Shown here: positions 1-8,556 of the stretch, one piece after another | Layout of the letters: each line of letters begins with the position of its first letter | How positions within the stretch are numbered: position 1 is the stretch's first letter | Source: Roseovarius salinarum | Lineage (GTDB): Bacteria; Pseudomonadota; Alphaproteobacteria; Rhodobacterales; Rhodobacteraceae | Length of the DNA stretch: 64,000 nt | Direction: 5' to 3' | Assembly (NCBI RefSeq): GCF_002834145.1 | Contig: NZ_PHNT01000001.1 | Span: forward strand, 309,324 to 373,323 | Made by a program: the position numbers and the translations under genes | Notes under the pieces: generated by a model | What the model saw: the letters and a program-made list of their open reading frames with translations, nothing else | Told to the model about the DNA's origin: nothing | Databases searched by the model: none

Positions 1-1320
1 GGCTCGGTGACCTCGATGGTCTGGCTGGCCATCGTGCGCTCGCCCTTGCTGAGGACGTAGCGCACCTCGTAGAGGCCGGTGTCGGCCGGGGCCTTGAGGC
101 TCTTGGTGCCGTCGGAATCGCCCACGCGGAAGTAATCGCCGCTGGCGCCCTCGTCGGCGCCCATGGGCACGATGGTGACATAGTCGCGGTGATGCACGGT
201 GCCGGTCCAGCTGACGTCGAAGCTTGCCCCGGTGAGCGTGCTGTCGGGCGCGCTGACGGTCACCTCGGGTTCGGTGACCTCGATGGTCTGGCTGGCCATC
301 GTGCGCTCGCCCTCGTTGAGGACGTAGCGCACCTCGTACATGCCCGGATCGGCCGGGGCCTTCAGCCTGTCGCGGCTCTTGTCCCCGGCACGGAAGTAGT
401 CACCGCTCGTCCCCTCGTCGGCGCCCATGGGCACGATGGTGACGTAGTCGCGGTGGTGCACCGTGCCGGTCCAGCTTACCTCGAAGGCCGATCCGGCCAG
501 CGTGCTGTCGGGCGCGTCGAGCGTGACCTCGGCGCCCGTGATCTCGATCCCGGTGCTGGCCAGCGTCCGGTCACCCTTTTCCAGCACGTAGCGGACCTCG
601 TACATGCCGGTGTCGGCCGGGGCCTTGAGGCGGCCCTCGCTCTTGTCGCCCACGCGGACATAGTCGTTGTAGGCGCCTTCCTCGGCGCCCATGGGCACGA
701 TGGTGACGTAATCGCGGTGGTGCACGTTGCCGGTCCATTCCACCGGGAAGGCCGATCCGGCCAGCGCGGACTCGGGCGCGCCGACCGTCACCTCGGGTTC
801 GGTGATCTCGATGCCGGTGCTGGCGAGCGTCCGGTCGCCCTTTTCCAGCACGTACCGAACTTCGTAGAGGCCCGGTTCCGCGGGCGCGCGGAGCTTGCCC
901 TCGTTCCTGTCCTTGACGCGCACGTAGTCGGTGTAGGCCCCTTCGTCGGCCCCCCGCGGCACGATGGTGACGTAGTCGCGGTGGTGGATGTTGCCGGTCC
1001 ATTCGACGGGGAAGGCCGAACCGGCAAGCGCCGTCTCCACGGTGCTTACCGTCGCCTCGGGCTCGGTGATCTCGATCGGCGCGCTGCCCAGCGTCTCGTC
1101 TGTCTCTTCGCTGACGTAGCGCAGTTCGTAGAGGCCAGCGTCGGCTGGCGCGCGCAGCGTGCCATCCGAGCGGTCCTTGACACGAATGTAATCACGGTAG
1201 GCGCCTTCGTCGGCGCCCGTGGGAACGATGGTGACATAGTCGCGCGGCTCGAACGACGGCGCCCAGGAAACGTCGAAGGCCGACCCGGCCAGCGCCTTGT
1301 CGGGCCCTTGCAGGGTGATC
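1..1320. repeat. Tandem 264-bp coding repeats (five copies visible)
   Basis: The landmark ACGATGGTGA recurs at 169, 433, 697, 961 and 1225, each exactly 264 bp apart, so every unit encodes 88 residues without indels. The copies differ by substitutions, and the linker-proximal copy (about 1060-1320) is the most divergent. The array probably continues beyond position 1. It lies inside the VWA protein gene and encodes repeated beta-sandwich-like domains. Confidence 0.9.
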
Positions 1321-2015
1321 CTCGGTTCAGGCTCGGGCTCGGGTTCCGGCTCGGGTTCGGCCACGGCGGTGCTGACCGCGGTGAGCGCCTCGCTCAGCTC
1401 GCTCGCGTTCTCGGCCGACAGGAACTTCCCGCCTGTCCGGTCCGCGATGCAGGCCAGCGATTCGGCATCGGCGTTCTTTCCAAGACCGAAGCCCACGACA
1501 TGGGCGGTGAAACCCACGCCCCCTTTCTCCAGCGTGCCGGCCAGTGCACAGGGGTCGCGGTTGCAGCTTTCCAGCCCGTCGGAAATCAGCACGACGGTGG
1601 CGGGCCGGTCGGTGTAGGCCAGACCCTGCGCCGCCTGCTCGACGGCCGTTGTCAGGGGGGTCTTCCCGATGGGCGAGATGGCGTTAATGCGCTCCATGAT
1701 CGTGGCCGCCGTGCCGGGGCCGGGCTCAACGAGCGTCTCGATGTCGGAACAATCGCCGCGGCGCCGGTGCCCGTAGGCCATGAGACCGACACGGCGGTCG
1801 TCCGCCCAGTTGCCCAGAAGATTGCCCATCACGTCACGGGCGATCTCGATCTTGGCGGTGCCGTCGATCTGGCCCCACATCGAGTTCGAGCCGTCGAAGA
1901 CGATCATCACGTCCTCCTGCTGTGCGCCCTGGTCCTGCGCGCGCGCCGCGTCCGCCGCCAGCGCGCCGCCCGTCGCCAGTGTCGCCGCCGCAAGAAATGC
2001 TGCTATCCGTCCCAT
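1..2015 (-). CDS. VWA-domain exported protein with 88-aa tandem repeats (3' end outside window)
   Basis: Reads leftward from ATG at 2015 and stays open to the window edge, about 671 codons, so the C terminus is missing. The N terminus is an alanine-rich signal peptide (about residues 1-27). It is followed by a von Willebrand factor A domain with the MIDAS motif DGSNS (from D41), then an acidic Pro-Glu linker near residues 222-233. The rest is at least five copies of an 88-residue domain with the recurring core RDYVTIVP and YEVRYVL. VWA domains bind ligands through a metal ion, so a cell-envelope or secreted binding role is likely; the ligand is unknown. It diverges from recO. No full-length frame appears in the track because the stop lies outside. 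Confidence 0.85.
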   Translation of the reverse strand, partial: MGRIAAFLAAATLATGGALAADAARAQDQGAQQEDVMIVFDGSNSMWGQIDGTAKIEIARDVMGNLLGNWADDRRVGLMAYGHRRRGDCSDIETLVEPGPGTAATIMERINAISPIGKTPLTTAVEQAAQGLAYTDRPATVVLISDGLESCNRDPCALAGTLEKGGVGFTAHVVGFGLGKNADAESLACIADRTGGKFLSAENASELSEALTAVSTAVAEPEPEPEPEPEPRITLQGPDKALAGSAFDVSWAPSFEPRDYVTIVPTGADEGAYRDYIRVKDRSDGTLRAPADAGLYELRYVSEETDETLGSAPIEITEPEATVSTVETALAGSAFPVEWTGNIHHRDYVTIVPRGADEGAYTDYVRVKDRNEGKLRAPAEPGLYEVRYVLEKGDRTLASTGIEITEPEVTVGAPESALAGSAFPVEWTGNVHHRDYVTIVPMGAEEGAYNDYVRVGDKSEGRLKAPADTGMYEVRYVLEKGDRTLASTGIEITGAEVTLDAPDSTLAGSAFEVSWTGTVHHRDYVTIVPMGADEGTSGDYFRAGDKSRDRLKAPADPGMYEVRYVLNEGERTMASQTIEVTEPEVTVSAPDSTLTGASFDVSWTGTVHHRDYVTIVPMGADEGASGDYFRVGDSDGTKSLKAPADTGLYEVRYVLSKGERTMASQTIEVTE

Positions 2016-2168
2016 GGTGTTCCCTGTTCGTCAGTTTTGCGCGAGGTCCGTTGTTGACGTGGAGTGAAACACAGGCGCGCGGTCATTTCCAGTTCGCCAT
2101 CGGTGCACTTTCCTTGGCATCCGGCGTGCTTTCGTGTCGAATTGGCGCGCAGAGACGGGAGCGGGCGC

Positions 2169-2903
2169 ATGGAGTGGCGCGACGAAGGCATTCTTCTCTC
2201 CGCGCGCCGGCACGGCGAAAGCGCGGCGATCATCGAGGTGTTCACCCCCGGGCGCGGTCGCCACGCCGGCGTGGTCCGCGGTGGCGCCTCGCGGCGCATG
2301 GCACCGTTGCTGCAGCCCGGCGCGCAGCTCGATCTGACGTGGCGGGCGCGGCTGGAGGATCATATCGGCAGCTTCACGACCGAGGTATTGCGCTCGCGCG
2401 CGGCGGCCTCGATGGCCGACCGGATGACGTTGGCCGGGCTGAACGCCGTGACGGCACTGCTGCTGTTCACGCTGCCCGAGCGCGAGGCACACCCGCGGCT
2501 TTACGCGCGCACCGAGGCATTGCTGGATCTGCTGGACCAGCGCGAGGTCTGGCCGCTGGCCTATCTGCACTGGGAACTGGCGCTGCTGGAGGCGCTGGGC
2601 TTCGGGCTCGACCTGTCGGGCTGTGCGGTGCTGGGGGCGCAGGCCAATGACCTGAGCTACGTGTCGCCGCGCACGGGGCGTGCGGTGTCGCGTGCCGGCG
2701 CCGGCGCGTGGGCGGACCGCCTTCTGCCCTTGCCGCCCTGCCTGCTGGGGCAGGGTCCGGCGCCGGATGCCGATATCGACGCGGGCCTGGTGACCACGGG
2801 CCATTTCCTGCATCATCATGTTGCCCCGCAAATGGGGCACAGGCCACTGCCGGAAGCGCGGCAGAGATTCGTCGCCCGGTTCAAGGCGCGGCTGGCCGGT
2901 TAG
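2169..2903 (+). CDS. recO: DNA repair protein RecO
   Basis: A 244-residue protein starting at ATG 2169 (M-E-W-R-D-E-G). RecO assists RecF/RecR in loading RecA on SSB-coated single-stranded DNA during gap repair. The N-terminal OB-fold start ([12 protein letters not shown]) and the C-terminal segment with [14 protein letters not shown] are characteristic of alphaproteobacterial RecO. An in-frame extension to 2064 exists, but it lacks the conserved start and overlaps the divergent promoter region of the VWA gene. The length is typical for the family. The gene stands alone, tail-to-tail with a TetR gene 20 bp downstream. Confidence 0.9.
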   Translation: MEWRDEGILLSARRHGESAAIIEVFTPGRGRHAGVVRGGASRRMAPLLQPGAQLDLTWRARLEDHIGSFTTEVLRSRAAASMADRMTLAGLNAVTALLLFTLPEREAHPRLYARTEALLDLLDQREVWPLAYLHWELALLEALGFGLDLSGCAVLGAQANDLSYVSPRTGRAVSRAGAGAWADRLLPLPPCLLGQGPAPDADIDAGLVTTGHFLHHHVAPQMGHRPLPEARQRFVARFKARLAG

Positions 2904-2923
2904 GCGGCCGTGGGGCGGTGCCG

Positions 2924-3484
2924 TCATCTCAGCGCGAGGACCAGATCGACCAGGGATCCGAGCGCCGCGGCGCGCTCCTCCGTCGAGGTCCCGGCCAGGT
3001 CCATCATGCCGATGCTCGAGGCATAGATGATCCGCGCCATCTCGGGGTTGGAGATGCCGATCCTTGCCAGAAGGGCCTGCAGGTGCAGCAGGCGCAACTC
3101 GTCCACGCGGTGCACGGTGGCGCGCGCGTTCGCATCGCCGCGGGCCCAGGCGCGGATCGCGGGTTCCAACGCGGGTGCGCCATCGCCGGCCGATGTCGCT
3201 GCGGCGATCTCCTGTCCGAACCGGCGCAGCCGGCTGACGGCGGTGTCCTGGCTTCCTTCCGCGGCTGCAATCCCGGCACGCGCGGTGTCTTCCCAGCGGG
3301 CGAGCAGCGCGGCGTGGAACGTCGGCACATCCGCGAAATGCCAGTAGAATGATCCCTTGGTGGTGCCCAGCCGGCGGGCGAGCGGCTCTGCCTTGAGCGC
3401 CTCGGGGCCGGACTCGGCCAAGGCGACGGCGCCGGCGTCGAGCCAGGCATCGGGATCGAGACGGGAAGCGCCCGAGGCTGCCAT
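2924..3484 (-). CDS. TetR family transcriptional regulator
   Basis: A 186-residue regulator starting at ATG 3484. The N-terminal helix-turn-helix is the TetR type: LARRLGTTKGSFYWHF at about residues 34-49, a variant of the family pattern ending in YYHF/YWHF. The C-terminal ligand-binding half is alpha-helical and not diagnostic. It is transcribed divergently from phnC across a 136-bp gap, so it may regulate either itself or the phosphonate importer, but no clear operator tells these apart. The longer frame reaching 3571 is probably not used, because it would extend into that shared regulatory gap. Confidence 0.8.
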   Translation of the reverse strand: MAASGASRLDPDAWLDAGAVALAESGPEALKAEPLARRLGTTKGSFYWHFADVPTFHAALLARWEDTARAGIAAAEGSQDTAVSRLRRFGQEIAAATSAGDGAPALEPAIRAWARGDANARATVHRVDELRLLHLQALLARIGISNPEMARIIYASSIGMMDLAGTSTEERAAALGSLVDLVLALR

Positions 3485-3620
3485 TCGCGCAGCATACGCC
3501 ACCGTCCGGTTTCCGGCAAGCGTTCCGTGGCCACCGGCCGTCGTTACAAAAGTTTTACCGGACTGTCGCACAAGCTTAGAGATCTGCGCCTAGCACGGCC
3601 CCCGAACCTGGGGGTGAACC

Positions 3621-4445
3621 TTGCTGACCATCACCGATCTGACGAAGACCTTCGGCCGCAACACTGCCGTCGATGCCGTGAGCTTCACGGTCGAAAAGCC
3701 CGCGATGATCGGCATCATCGGCCGCTCCGGCGCGGGGAAGTCCACGCTGCTGCGCATGCTCAACCGGCTGACTGATGCCAGCGACGGGCTGATCGAGTTC
3801 GAGGGCCGCGACGTGACCGCCCTGACGGGGGCACGCAAACGCACGTGGCAGTCCGACTGCGCCATGATCTTCCAGCAGTTCAACCTCGTGCCGCGGATGG
3901 ACGTGGTTTCGAACGTGCTGCACGGCACGCTGAACCGCCGGTCCACGCTGGCCACGATGTTCAACCTCTACCCGAACGCGGACATCCATCGCGCCATCGA
4001 CATCCTCGACCGGCTCGGCATCGCGGAACACGCGGCCAAGCGCGCCGAATCGTTGTCGGGCGGGCAGATGCAGCGCGTGGCGATCGCGCGCGCGCTGATG
4101 CAGGACCCCAAGATTGTCCTGGCCGACGAACCGATCGCCAGCCTCGATCCGATGAACGCGCAACTGGTCATGGACGACCTGCGCCGCATCCACCAGGAGG
4201 ACGGCCGCACCGTGATCGCCAACCTGCACACGCTGGATACGGCGCGGCGCTACTGCGACCGGGTGATCGGGATGCTGCACGGCCGGGTCGTGTTCGACGG
4301 CACCCCGGCGCAGCTGACCACCGGCGTGGCCCGCGACATCTACGGCGCCGATGCATCCTTCAGCGAGGACAGCACCAGCACCAGCCTCGACTCGATCGAC
4401 CGCGACACGCAGGCCGCGCTCCACGCGGCCGAGGCCGCGGTCTGA
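3621..4445 (+). CDS. phnC: Phosphonate ABC transporter ATP-binding protein
   Basis: A 274-residue ATPase of the PhnCDE importer for phosphonates and related phosphorus compounds. It shows Walker [10 protein letters not shown], the signature LSGGQMQR, Walker B IVLADEP followed by the D-loop SLDP, and a late switch histidine (ANLHTLD, where many ABC proteins have TH). The start appears to be TTG at 3621, preceded by a G-rich stretch (3610-3615) as the likely ribosome site; no in-frame ATG lies before the conserved [11 protein letters not shown]. It heads the transport operon. A strong hairpin follows before phnD. Confidence 0.92.
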   Translation: MLTITDLTKTFGRNTAVDAVSFTVEKPAMIGIIGRSGAGKSTLLRMLNRLTDASDGLIEFEGRDVTALTGARKRTWQSDCAMIFQQFNLVPRMDVVSNVLHGTLNRRSTLATMFNLYPNADIHRAIDILDRLGIAEHAAKRAESLSGGQMQRVAIARALMQDPKIVLADEPIASLDPMNAQLVMDDLRRIHQEDGRTVIANLHTLDTARRYCDRVIGMLHGRVVFDGTPAQLTTGVARDIYGADASFSEDSTSTSLDSIDRDTQAALHAAEAAV

Positions 4446-4455
4446 CCGACCCCGC

Positions 4456-4475
4456 CCCGCCGCGGGCGCGGCGGG
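4456..4475 (+). terminator. Intercistronic hairpin between phnC and phnD
   Basis: CCCGCCGC (4456-4463) and GCGGCGGG (4468-4475) form a perfect 8-bp stem with a GGGC loop. No uridine run follows, so it is more likely a partial terminator or an mRNA-stabilising element that lets the binding-protein message differ in level from the ATPase message. Confidence 0.5.
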
Positions 4476-4505
4476 TTCCTCAACCAGAACCGGAGAGACT
4501 GACCC

Positions 4506-5408
4506 ATGAAGAAAATGATCGCTGCCATCGCGGCAACAACCGCCCTGGTCGCACCGGCCACGGCGCAAGAGATCGACCAGTTCCGCATCGGCCTGCTGGG
4601 CGGCGAGAACGCCCAGGACCGCCTGGCCTCGAACGAGTGCCTGCGCGCCAAGACCGAGGACCTGCTCGGCGTCGAGACCAAGCTCTTTGCCCCGGCCGAC
4701 TACAACGGCGTCATCCAGGGCCTGCTGGGCGGCACCATCGACATGGCCTGGCTGGGCGCCAGCGGGTACGCCAAGACCCATCTCGAAAATCCCGACGCGG
4801 TCGAGCCGATCCTGGTGAAGACCAACGTCGACGGCGGCTACGGCTACCACTCGGTCGGTTTCGCCCGCAAGGAAAGCGGCATCACCTCCATCGAGGACCT
4901 CGAAGGCAAGGCCTTCGGCTTCGGCGACCCAAACTCGACCAGCGGCTACCTGATCCCGTCGATCGAGATCCCCGCCGAGTACGGCGTCACCATGGAGTCG
5001 GGTGACTTCTTCGGCGAGGTCAAGTTCACCGGCGGCCACGAGCAGACGATCATCGCGGTCAAGAATGGCGACATCGACGGCGGCGTGACCTGGGCCGACG
5101 GCCTGGGCAACTGGGAAGACGGCTACAACTCGGGCGCGCTGCGCAAGGCCGTCGACGCCGGCCTGATCGACATGAACAACTACGTCCAGATCTGGAAGTC
5201 GAAGCCGATCCCCGAAGGCCCGGTCGTCCTGCGCAGCGACCTGCCGGAAGACGTCAAGATCGAGATGACGGCGCTGATGGCCTCGCTGCCGGCGATGGAC
5301 GCCGATTGCGCCTACGGCGTGATGGCCGGCGAAGCCAAGGGCTTCCAGCCGATCGGCCACGACGCCTACACCTCGATCATCGAGGCGCGCAAGTCGAAGA
5401 TGCAGTAA
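4506..5408 (+). CDS. phnD: Phosphonate ABC transporter periplasmic binding protein
   Basis: A 300-residue solute-binding protein that captures phosphonates in the periplasm and delivers them to PhnE. A signal peptide (MKKMIAAIAATTALVAPATA) is followed by the mature start QEIDQFRIGLLGGEN. The PhnD-type body includes the segments FGFGDPNSTSGYLIP and GHEQTIIAVKNGDIDGG, which resemble the phosphonate-contacting loops of PhnD/PhnF-type type-2 periplasmic folds. It is the second gene of the importer operon and is flanked by hairpins on both sides, a common arrangement for raising expression of a binding protein over its membrane partners. Confidence 0.93.
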   Translation: MKKMIAAIAATTALVAPATAQEIDQFRIGLLGGENAQDRLASNECLRAKTEDLLGVETKLFAPADYNGVIQGLLGGTIDMAWLGASGYAKTHLENPDAVEPILVKTNVDGGYGYHSVGFARKESGITSIEDLEGKAFGFGDPNSTSGYLIPSIEIPAEYGVTMESGDFFGEVKFTGGHEQTIIAVKNGDIDGGVTWADGLGNWEDGYNSGALRKAVDAGLIDMNNYVQIWKSKPIPEGPVVLRSDLPEDVKIEMTALMASLPAMDADCAYGVMAGEAKGFQPIGHDAYTSIIEARKSKMQ

Positions 5409-5425
5409 ATCGGCCGCAGGGCCGG

Positions 5426-5452
5426 ACGGGTCCCGCCGCGTGCGGGGCCCGT
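5426..5452 (+). terminator. Intercistronic hairpin after phnD
   Basis: ACGGGTCCCGC (5426-5436) pairs with GCGGGGCCCGT (5442-5452) in an 11-bp stem containing one G-U wobble, with a 5-nt loop. It is followed by TCTCGTGT rather than a true T-run. It probably protects the phnD message or attenuates readthrough into phnE. Confidence 0.5.
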
Positions 5453-5477
5453 TCTCGTGTATGACCGGGGCAGGCAG

Positions 5478-6350
5478 ATGGCAGAACTGAGCGCACAGGG
5501 CGCCACGGGCACCGACGGTGTTCGCGACGAATACATGGCGCAGACGCGGCGCAAGCGGCTCTATTCGGGGCTTTTGCTCATCGTTTTCGTGGCCCTGATG
5601 GTCGCCGGCTTCCAGACAGCCGATGCCCGCAACGCGGGCGGGTTCTGGGATGGCTGGCACAACATTCTGGATTTCCCGGCGCAGGTCTGGGGCGAGGCCG
5701 CGGAAAAGGCCCATGAACTGCCGGGCCACCTCGTCACCTTCTTTCCCGCGCTCGTCGAGACGGTGAACATCGCGGCGGCCTCGACATTGCTGGGCACGCT
5801 TCTTGCAATCGTCTTTTCGCTGCTTTCCACCCGTGGCCTGGCCCGTTGGCCGCGCCTGATCCCGGTGTTCCGCCGGCTGATGGACATCATGCGCGCGATC
5901 CCCGAGATCGTGATCGCCCTGATCCTGATCTTCGTGTTGGGCGGCGGCCCGGTGCCGGCGATGATCGCCATCGCGTTCCACACCGTCGGTGCGCTGGGCA
6001 AGCTGTTTTCCGAGGTCAACGAAAACGCCTCGCTGCAACCGGTGGAGGGGCTGCAATCGGTCGGCGCCAGCTGGCCGCAACGCATGCTGCTGGGCGTGAT
6101 GCCGCAGGTGGCGCCCAACTACCTGAGCTATGCGCTGCTTCGGTTCGAGATCAACATCCGCGCCTCCGCGATCCTGGGCTTCGTCGGGGCCGGCGGCATC
6201 GGCTACGAGCTGAAGAATGCCATGTCCTGGGGGCAGGGGCAGTTCGACGAATCCGCCGCGATCTTCATCCTGCTGTTCCTGACGATCGTGTTCTTTGACC
6301 AGATCTCGTCGTACTACCGCGAACGTCTGACCAAGGGGAAACTCGCATGA
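5478..6350 (+). CDS. phnE: Phosphonate ABC transporter permease PhnE (first)
   Basis: A 290-residue inner-membrane permease starting at ATG 5478, chosen over GTG 5457 because a purine-rich site (GGGGCAGGCAG) sits just upstream. It has an N-terminal membrane segment (about 25-42), a periplasmic loop, then the permease domain with about five further helices. The cytoplasmic coupling loop is NENASLQPVEGLQSVGASWPQ (read in two halves, NENASLQPVEG and LQSVGASWPQ). It pairs with the second PhnE to form the channel and overlaps that gene by ATGA, indicating coupled translation. Confidence 0.9.
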   Translation: MAELSAQGATGTDGVRDEYMAQTRRKRLYSGLLLIVFVALMVAGFQTADARNAGGFWDGWHNILDFPAQVWGEAAEKAHELPGHLVTFFPALVETVNIAAASTLLGTLLAIVFSLLSTRGLARWPRLIPVFRRLMDIMRAIPEIVIALILIFVLGGGPVPAMIAIAFHTVGALGKLFSEVNENASLQPVEGLQSVGASWPQRMLLGVMPQVAPNYLSYALLRFEINIRASAILGFVGAGGIGYELKNAMSWGQGQFDESAAIFILLFLTIVFFDQISSYYRERLTKGKLA

Positions 6351-7702
6351 CCATGACGGCGGCCGGCCCGGTGACGGATTACAAGGCGGAGGCCTCGCAG
6401 CTGTTCCTGCGCAAGCGGTTGATGAACTTCGGCCTGCCCGCGGTGATCCTCGCCTATTTCGTCTATATCTTCTTCGCGTTCGACATTCCCGGGCTGAGCG
6501 AACGCGCCAGCCTCGATAACGCGCGCACGCTGGTCGCGGACAGCTACAGCTACAAGACGCACGTCACCTATGACGCGCGGATGGACGGCCTCGAGATCGC
6601 GATCGAGGGTGAGCGCAAGGGCACCTATGACCAGGGCGAATCGCCCGACTGGGTGACGCGCACGGACAACGGCGCCACGGCCCAGCTGGGCGGCGGCCAC
6701 GAGGTCGTCTTTGCCGACGGCGCGGTGCGCTATGCCATCCCCGGCTACGGGCAGATCGCGGCGCGCCCGTCCCGCAGTGGCGTCGAGATGAGCTTTCCGC
6801 AGGGCGAGCTAGACGACCAGCCCGAGTGGATCAACGCCTCGAAGAACCGGCTCACGGTGACCACCGACGCGGGCCGGCTGACCGTCACCCGCACCCGCGC
6901 GGAACTGTTCAAGTACCAGTTCGGCTGGGAACTGTTCTGGTTCACGCTCGACAGCCCCTTTCACGGTCGCAGCTTCGGCGAACTGGTATCGCTGGCCGGC
7001 TCGTCGGAGCGGCTGGTCGAGGGCAAATCGAACCTCGCCGCGATGTGGCACGACTTCTGGAACAACGCGATGTGGCGCCATTCCGAGGTCGCCTGGGCGA
7101 TCTTCGAAACCGTGCTGATGGCGTTCCTGGGCACTTGCGGGGCCGCGATGGTGGCGCTGCCCCTGGCCTTCATGGCCGCGCGCAACTTCTCGCCCTTCAT
7201 GGCGGTGCGTTTCGGGATACGGCGGGTCTTCGATTTCGTCCGCGGCGTGGACGCGCTGATCTGGACGATCGTGCTGTCGCGCGCCTTCGGGCCGGGGCCG
7301 CTGACCGGCAGCCTGGCCATCCTGCTGACCGACACCGGCACCTTCGGCAAGCTTTTCTCGGAAACGCTGGAGAACGTGGACGGCAAGCAGATCGAGGGCG
7401 TGCAGTCCACCGGCGCGAAGCCGTTGCAGCGCTACCGGTTCGGGGTGATCCCGCAGATCACGCCGGTGCTGCTGAGCCAGCTGCTCTACTACCTTGAATC
7501 CAACACCCGCAGCGCGACCATCATCGGCGCCATCACCGGGGGCGGCATCGGCCTGCTGCTGACGCAGGCGATCATCACCCAGAAGGACTGGGAAGAGGTG
7601 AGCTATTACATCATCCTCATCATCCTTATGGTCATGGCGATGGATACCATCTCGGGCTGGCTGCGCGCGCGCCTCATCAAATCCGATGACAGCGGCGGCT
7701 GA
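6347..7702 (+). CDS. phnE: Phosphonate ABC transporter permease PhnE (second, enlarged)
   Basis: A 451-residue permease subunit whose ATG overlaps the stop of the first phnE. After one N-terminal membrane helix (about residues 26-45) comes an insert of about 180 mostly polar residues (about 50-235) that looks extracytoplasmic and beta-rich. The usual permease domain follows, with the coupling loop ENVDGKQIEGVQSTGAKPLQ. Ordinary PhnE proteins are about 260-290 residues, so the insert is the distinctive part. It probably forms a heterodimer with the first PhnE. Enlarged second PhnE proteins are, as I recall, seen in relatives, so the insert is not necessarily unique. Confidence 0.88.
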   Translation: MTMTAAGPVTDYKAEASQLFLRKRLMNFGLPAVILAYFVYIFFAFDIPGLSERASLDNARTLVADSYSYKTHVTYDARMDGLEIAIEGERKGTYDQGESPDWVTRTDNGATAQLGGGHEVVFADGAVRYAIPGYGQIAARPSRSGVEMSFPQGELDDQPEWINASKNRLTVTTDAGRLTVTRTRAELFKYQFGWELFWFTLDSPFHGRSFGELVSLAGSSERLVEGKSNLAAMWHDFWNNAMWRHSEVAWAIFETVLMAFLGTCGAAMVALPLAFMAARNFSPFMAVRFGIRRVFDFVRGVDALIWTIVLSRAFGPGPLTGSLAILLTDTGTFGKLFSETLENVDGKQIEGVQSTGAKPLQRYRFGVIPQITPVLLSQLLYYLESNTRSATIIGAITGGGIGLLLTQAIITQKDWEEVSYYIILIILMVMAMDTISGWLRARLIKSDDSGG

Positions 7703-7790
7703 AGCCGCTGGTCGGGTCTGCGCGGCCCGGTCCGTGCGGAAATCACGTCAGGGCCTGGCGCACGCCGCTTACACAACAGGATACAATATC

Positions 7791-8408
7791 ATGCCCCGGC
7801 TGTCGGAAACCGATCCCTTCATCCATCCCGACTGCGAGATCGCCGACAGCGACTTCGGCCGCTTTTGCGAGGTTGGCCGGGGCAGCCGCGTCGCGCACAG
7901 CGTGTTCGGCGATTATTCCTATTGCGATCGCTACTGCGACATCGCAAACGCCGAGATCGGGAAATTCTCGAACATCGCCAGCTTCGTGCGCCTCGGCGCC
8001 ACCGACCATCCGCTCGACCGGGCCAGCCTGCACCATTTCATGTATCGCTCGGCCAGCTACTGGGACGATGCCGCGGATGACGCCGAATGGTTCGACGCGC
8101 GCCGCGCGCGCCGGTGCCGTATCGGCCACGACACCTGGCTGGGCCACAACGCGCAGATCAAGCCCGAGGTGACCATAGGGCACGGTGCGGTCGTGGCCGC
8201 CGGTGCCGTCGTCACACGCGACGTGGCGCCTTACACCATCGTCGCGGGGGTGCCGGCGAAACCTGTGCGCGCGCGGCTGCCCGCGGGAGTTGCCGACCGG
8301 CTCATGGCGCTGCGGTGGTGGGATTGGGATCATGACCGGTTGCGCGGCGCGCTCGACGACTTCCGGTCCTTGTCGGCCGAGGCATTCCTCGACAAGCATG
8401 GCGGCTGA
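7791..8408 (+). CDS. Hexapeptide-repeat transferase of the phosphonate operon
   Basis: A 205-residue left-handed beta-helix acyltransferase starting at ATG 7791, with AACAGGA as ribosome site. Hexapeptide-like repeats run from about residue 10 to 70 and from 110 to 165 (GHNAQIKPEVTIGHGAVVAAG). A loop carrying YWDDAADDAEWFDARR interrupts them. Members found in phosphonate operons are classed as phosphonate-metabolism transferases and are presumed to acetylate an aminoalkylphosphonate or a pathway intermediate; the substrate here is inferred, not shown. It closes the phnCDEE run, 88 bp after the permease, and converges with a phnM paralogue. Confidence 0.82.
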   Translation: MPRLSETDPFIHPDCEIADSDFGRFCEVGRGSRVAHSVFGDYSYCDRYCDIANAEIGKFSNIASFVRLGATDHPLDRASLHHFMYRSASYWDDAADDAEWFDARRARRCRIGHDTWLGHNAQIKPEVTIGHGAVVAAGAVVTRDVAPYTIVAGVPAKPVRARLPAGVADRLMALRWWDWDHDRLRGALDDFRSLSAEAFLDKHGG

Positions 8409-8434
8409 TGCCGCTCGCCGGGCAGCAGGAATTC

Positions 8435-8460
8435 GGGCGGCCACCCTTGGGCGGCCACCC
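8435..8460. terminator. Near-self-complementary direct repeat between convergent genes
   Basis: GGGCGGCCACCC occurs twice (8435-8446 and 8449-8460) separated by TT. Each copy pairs with the other in antiparallel fashion at 10 of 12 positions. Its place between two convergent operons suits a bidirectional terminator, but there is no T-run, so this is only a candidate. Confidence 0.35.
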
Positions 8461-8556
8461 GGTCACGTGCTGAAATGCGGGGACAGGAATTATGCGCGCA
8501 CCGTCAGGGATACAGGCAACAGCCGTGTAATGACCTTGTGACACTTTCGTGAAGGG

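Noticed and set aside
1..1320. CRISPR-like regular spacing
   Set aside because: The 264-bp period is coding, keeps one open frame and lacks short identical repeats separated by unique spacers.
189..2057. Plus-strand open frame of 622 codons opposite the VWA gene
   Set aside because: The repeat pattern is only the mirror of the 264-bp coding repeats. The minus-strand frame has a signal peptide, MIDAS motif and normal composition.
3545..3620. Pho box upstream of phnC (CTGTCGC near 3572)
   Set aside because: Only one half resembles the CTGTCAT consensus; the position 11 bp further shows no second half. PhoB control is likely biologically but not visible here.
3576..6080. Minus-strand open frame of 834 codons opposite phnC-phnD-phnE
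   Set aside because: It spans several genes and an intercistronic hairpin, and contains no known domain.
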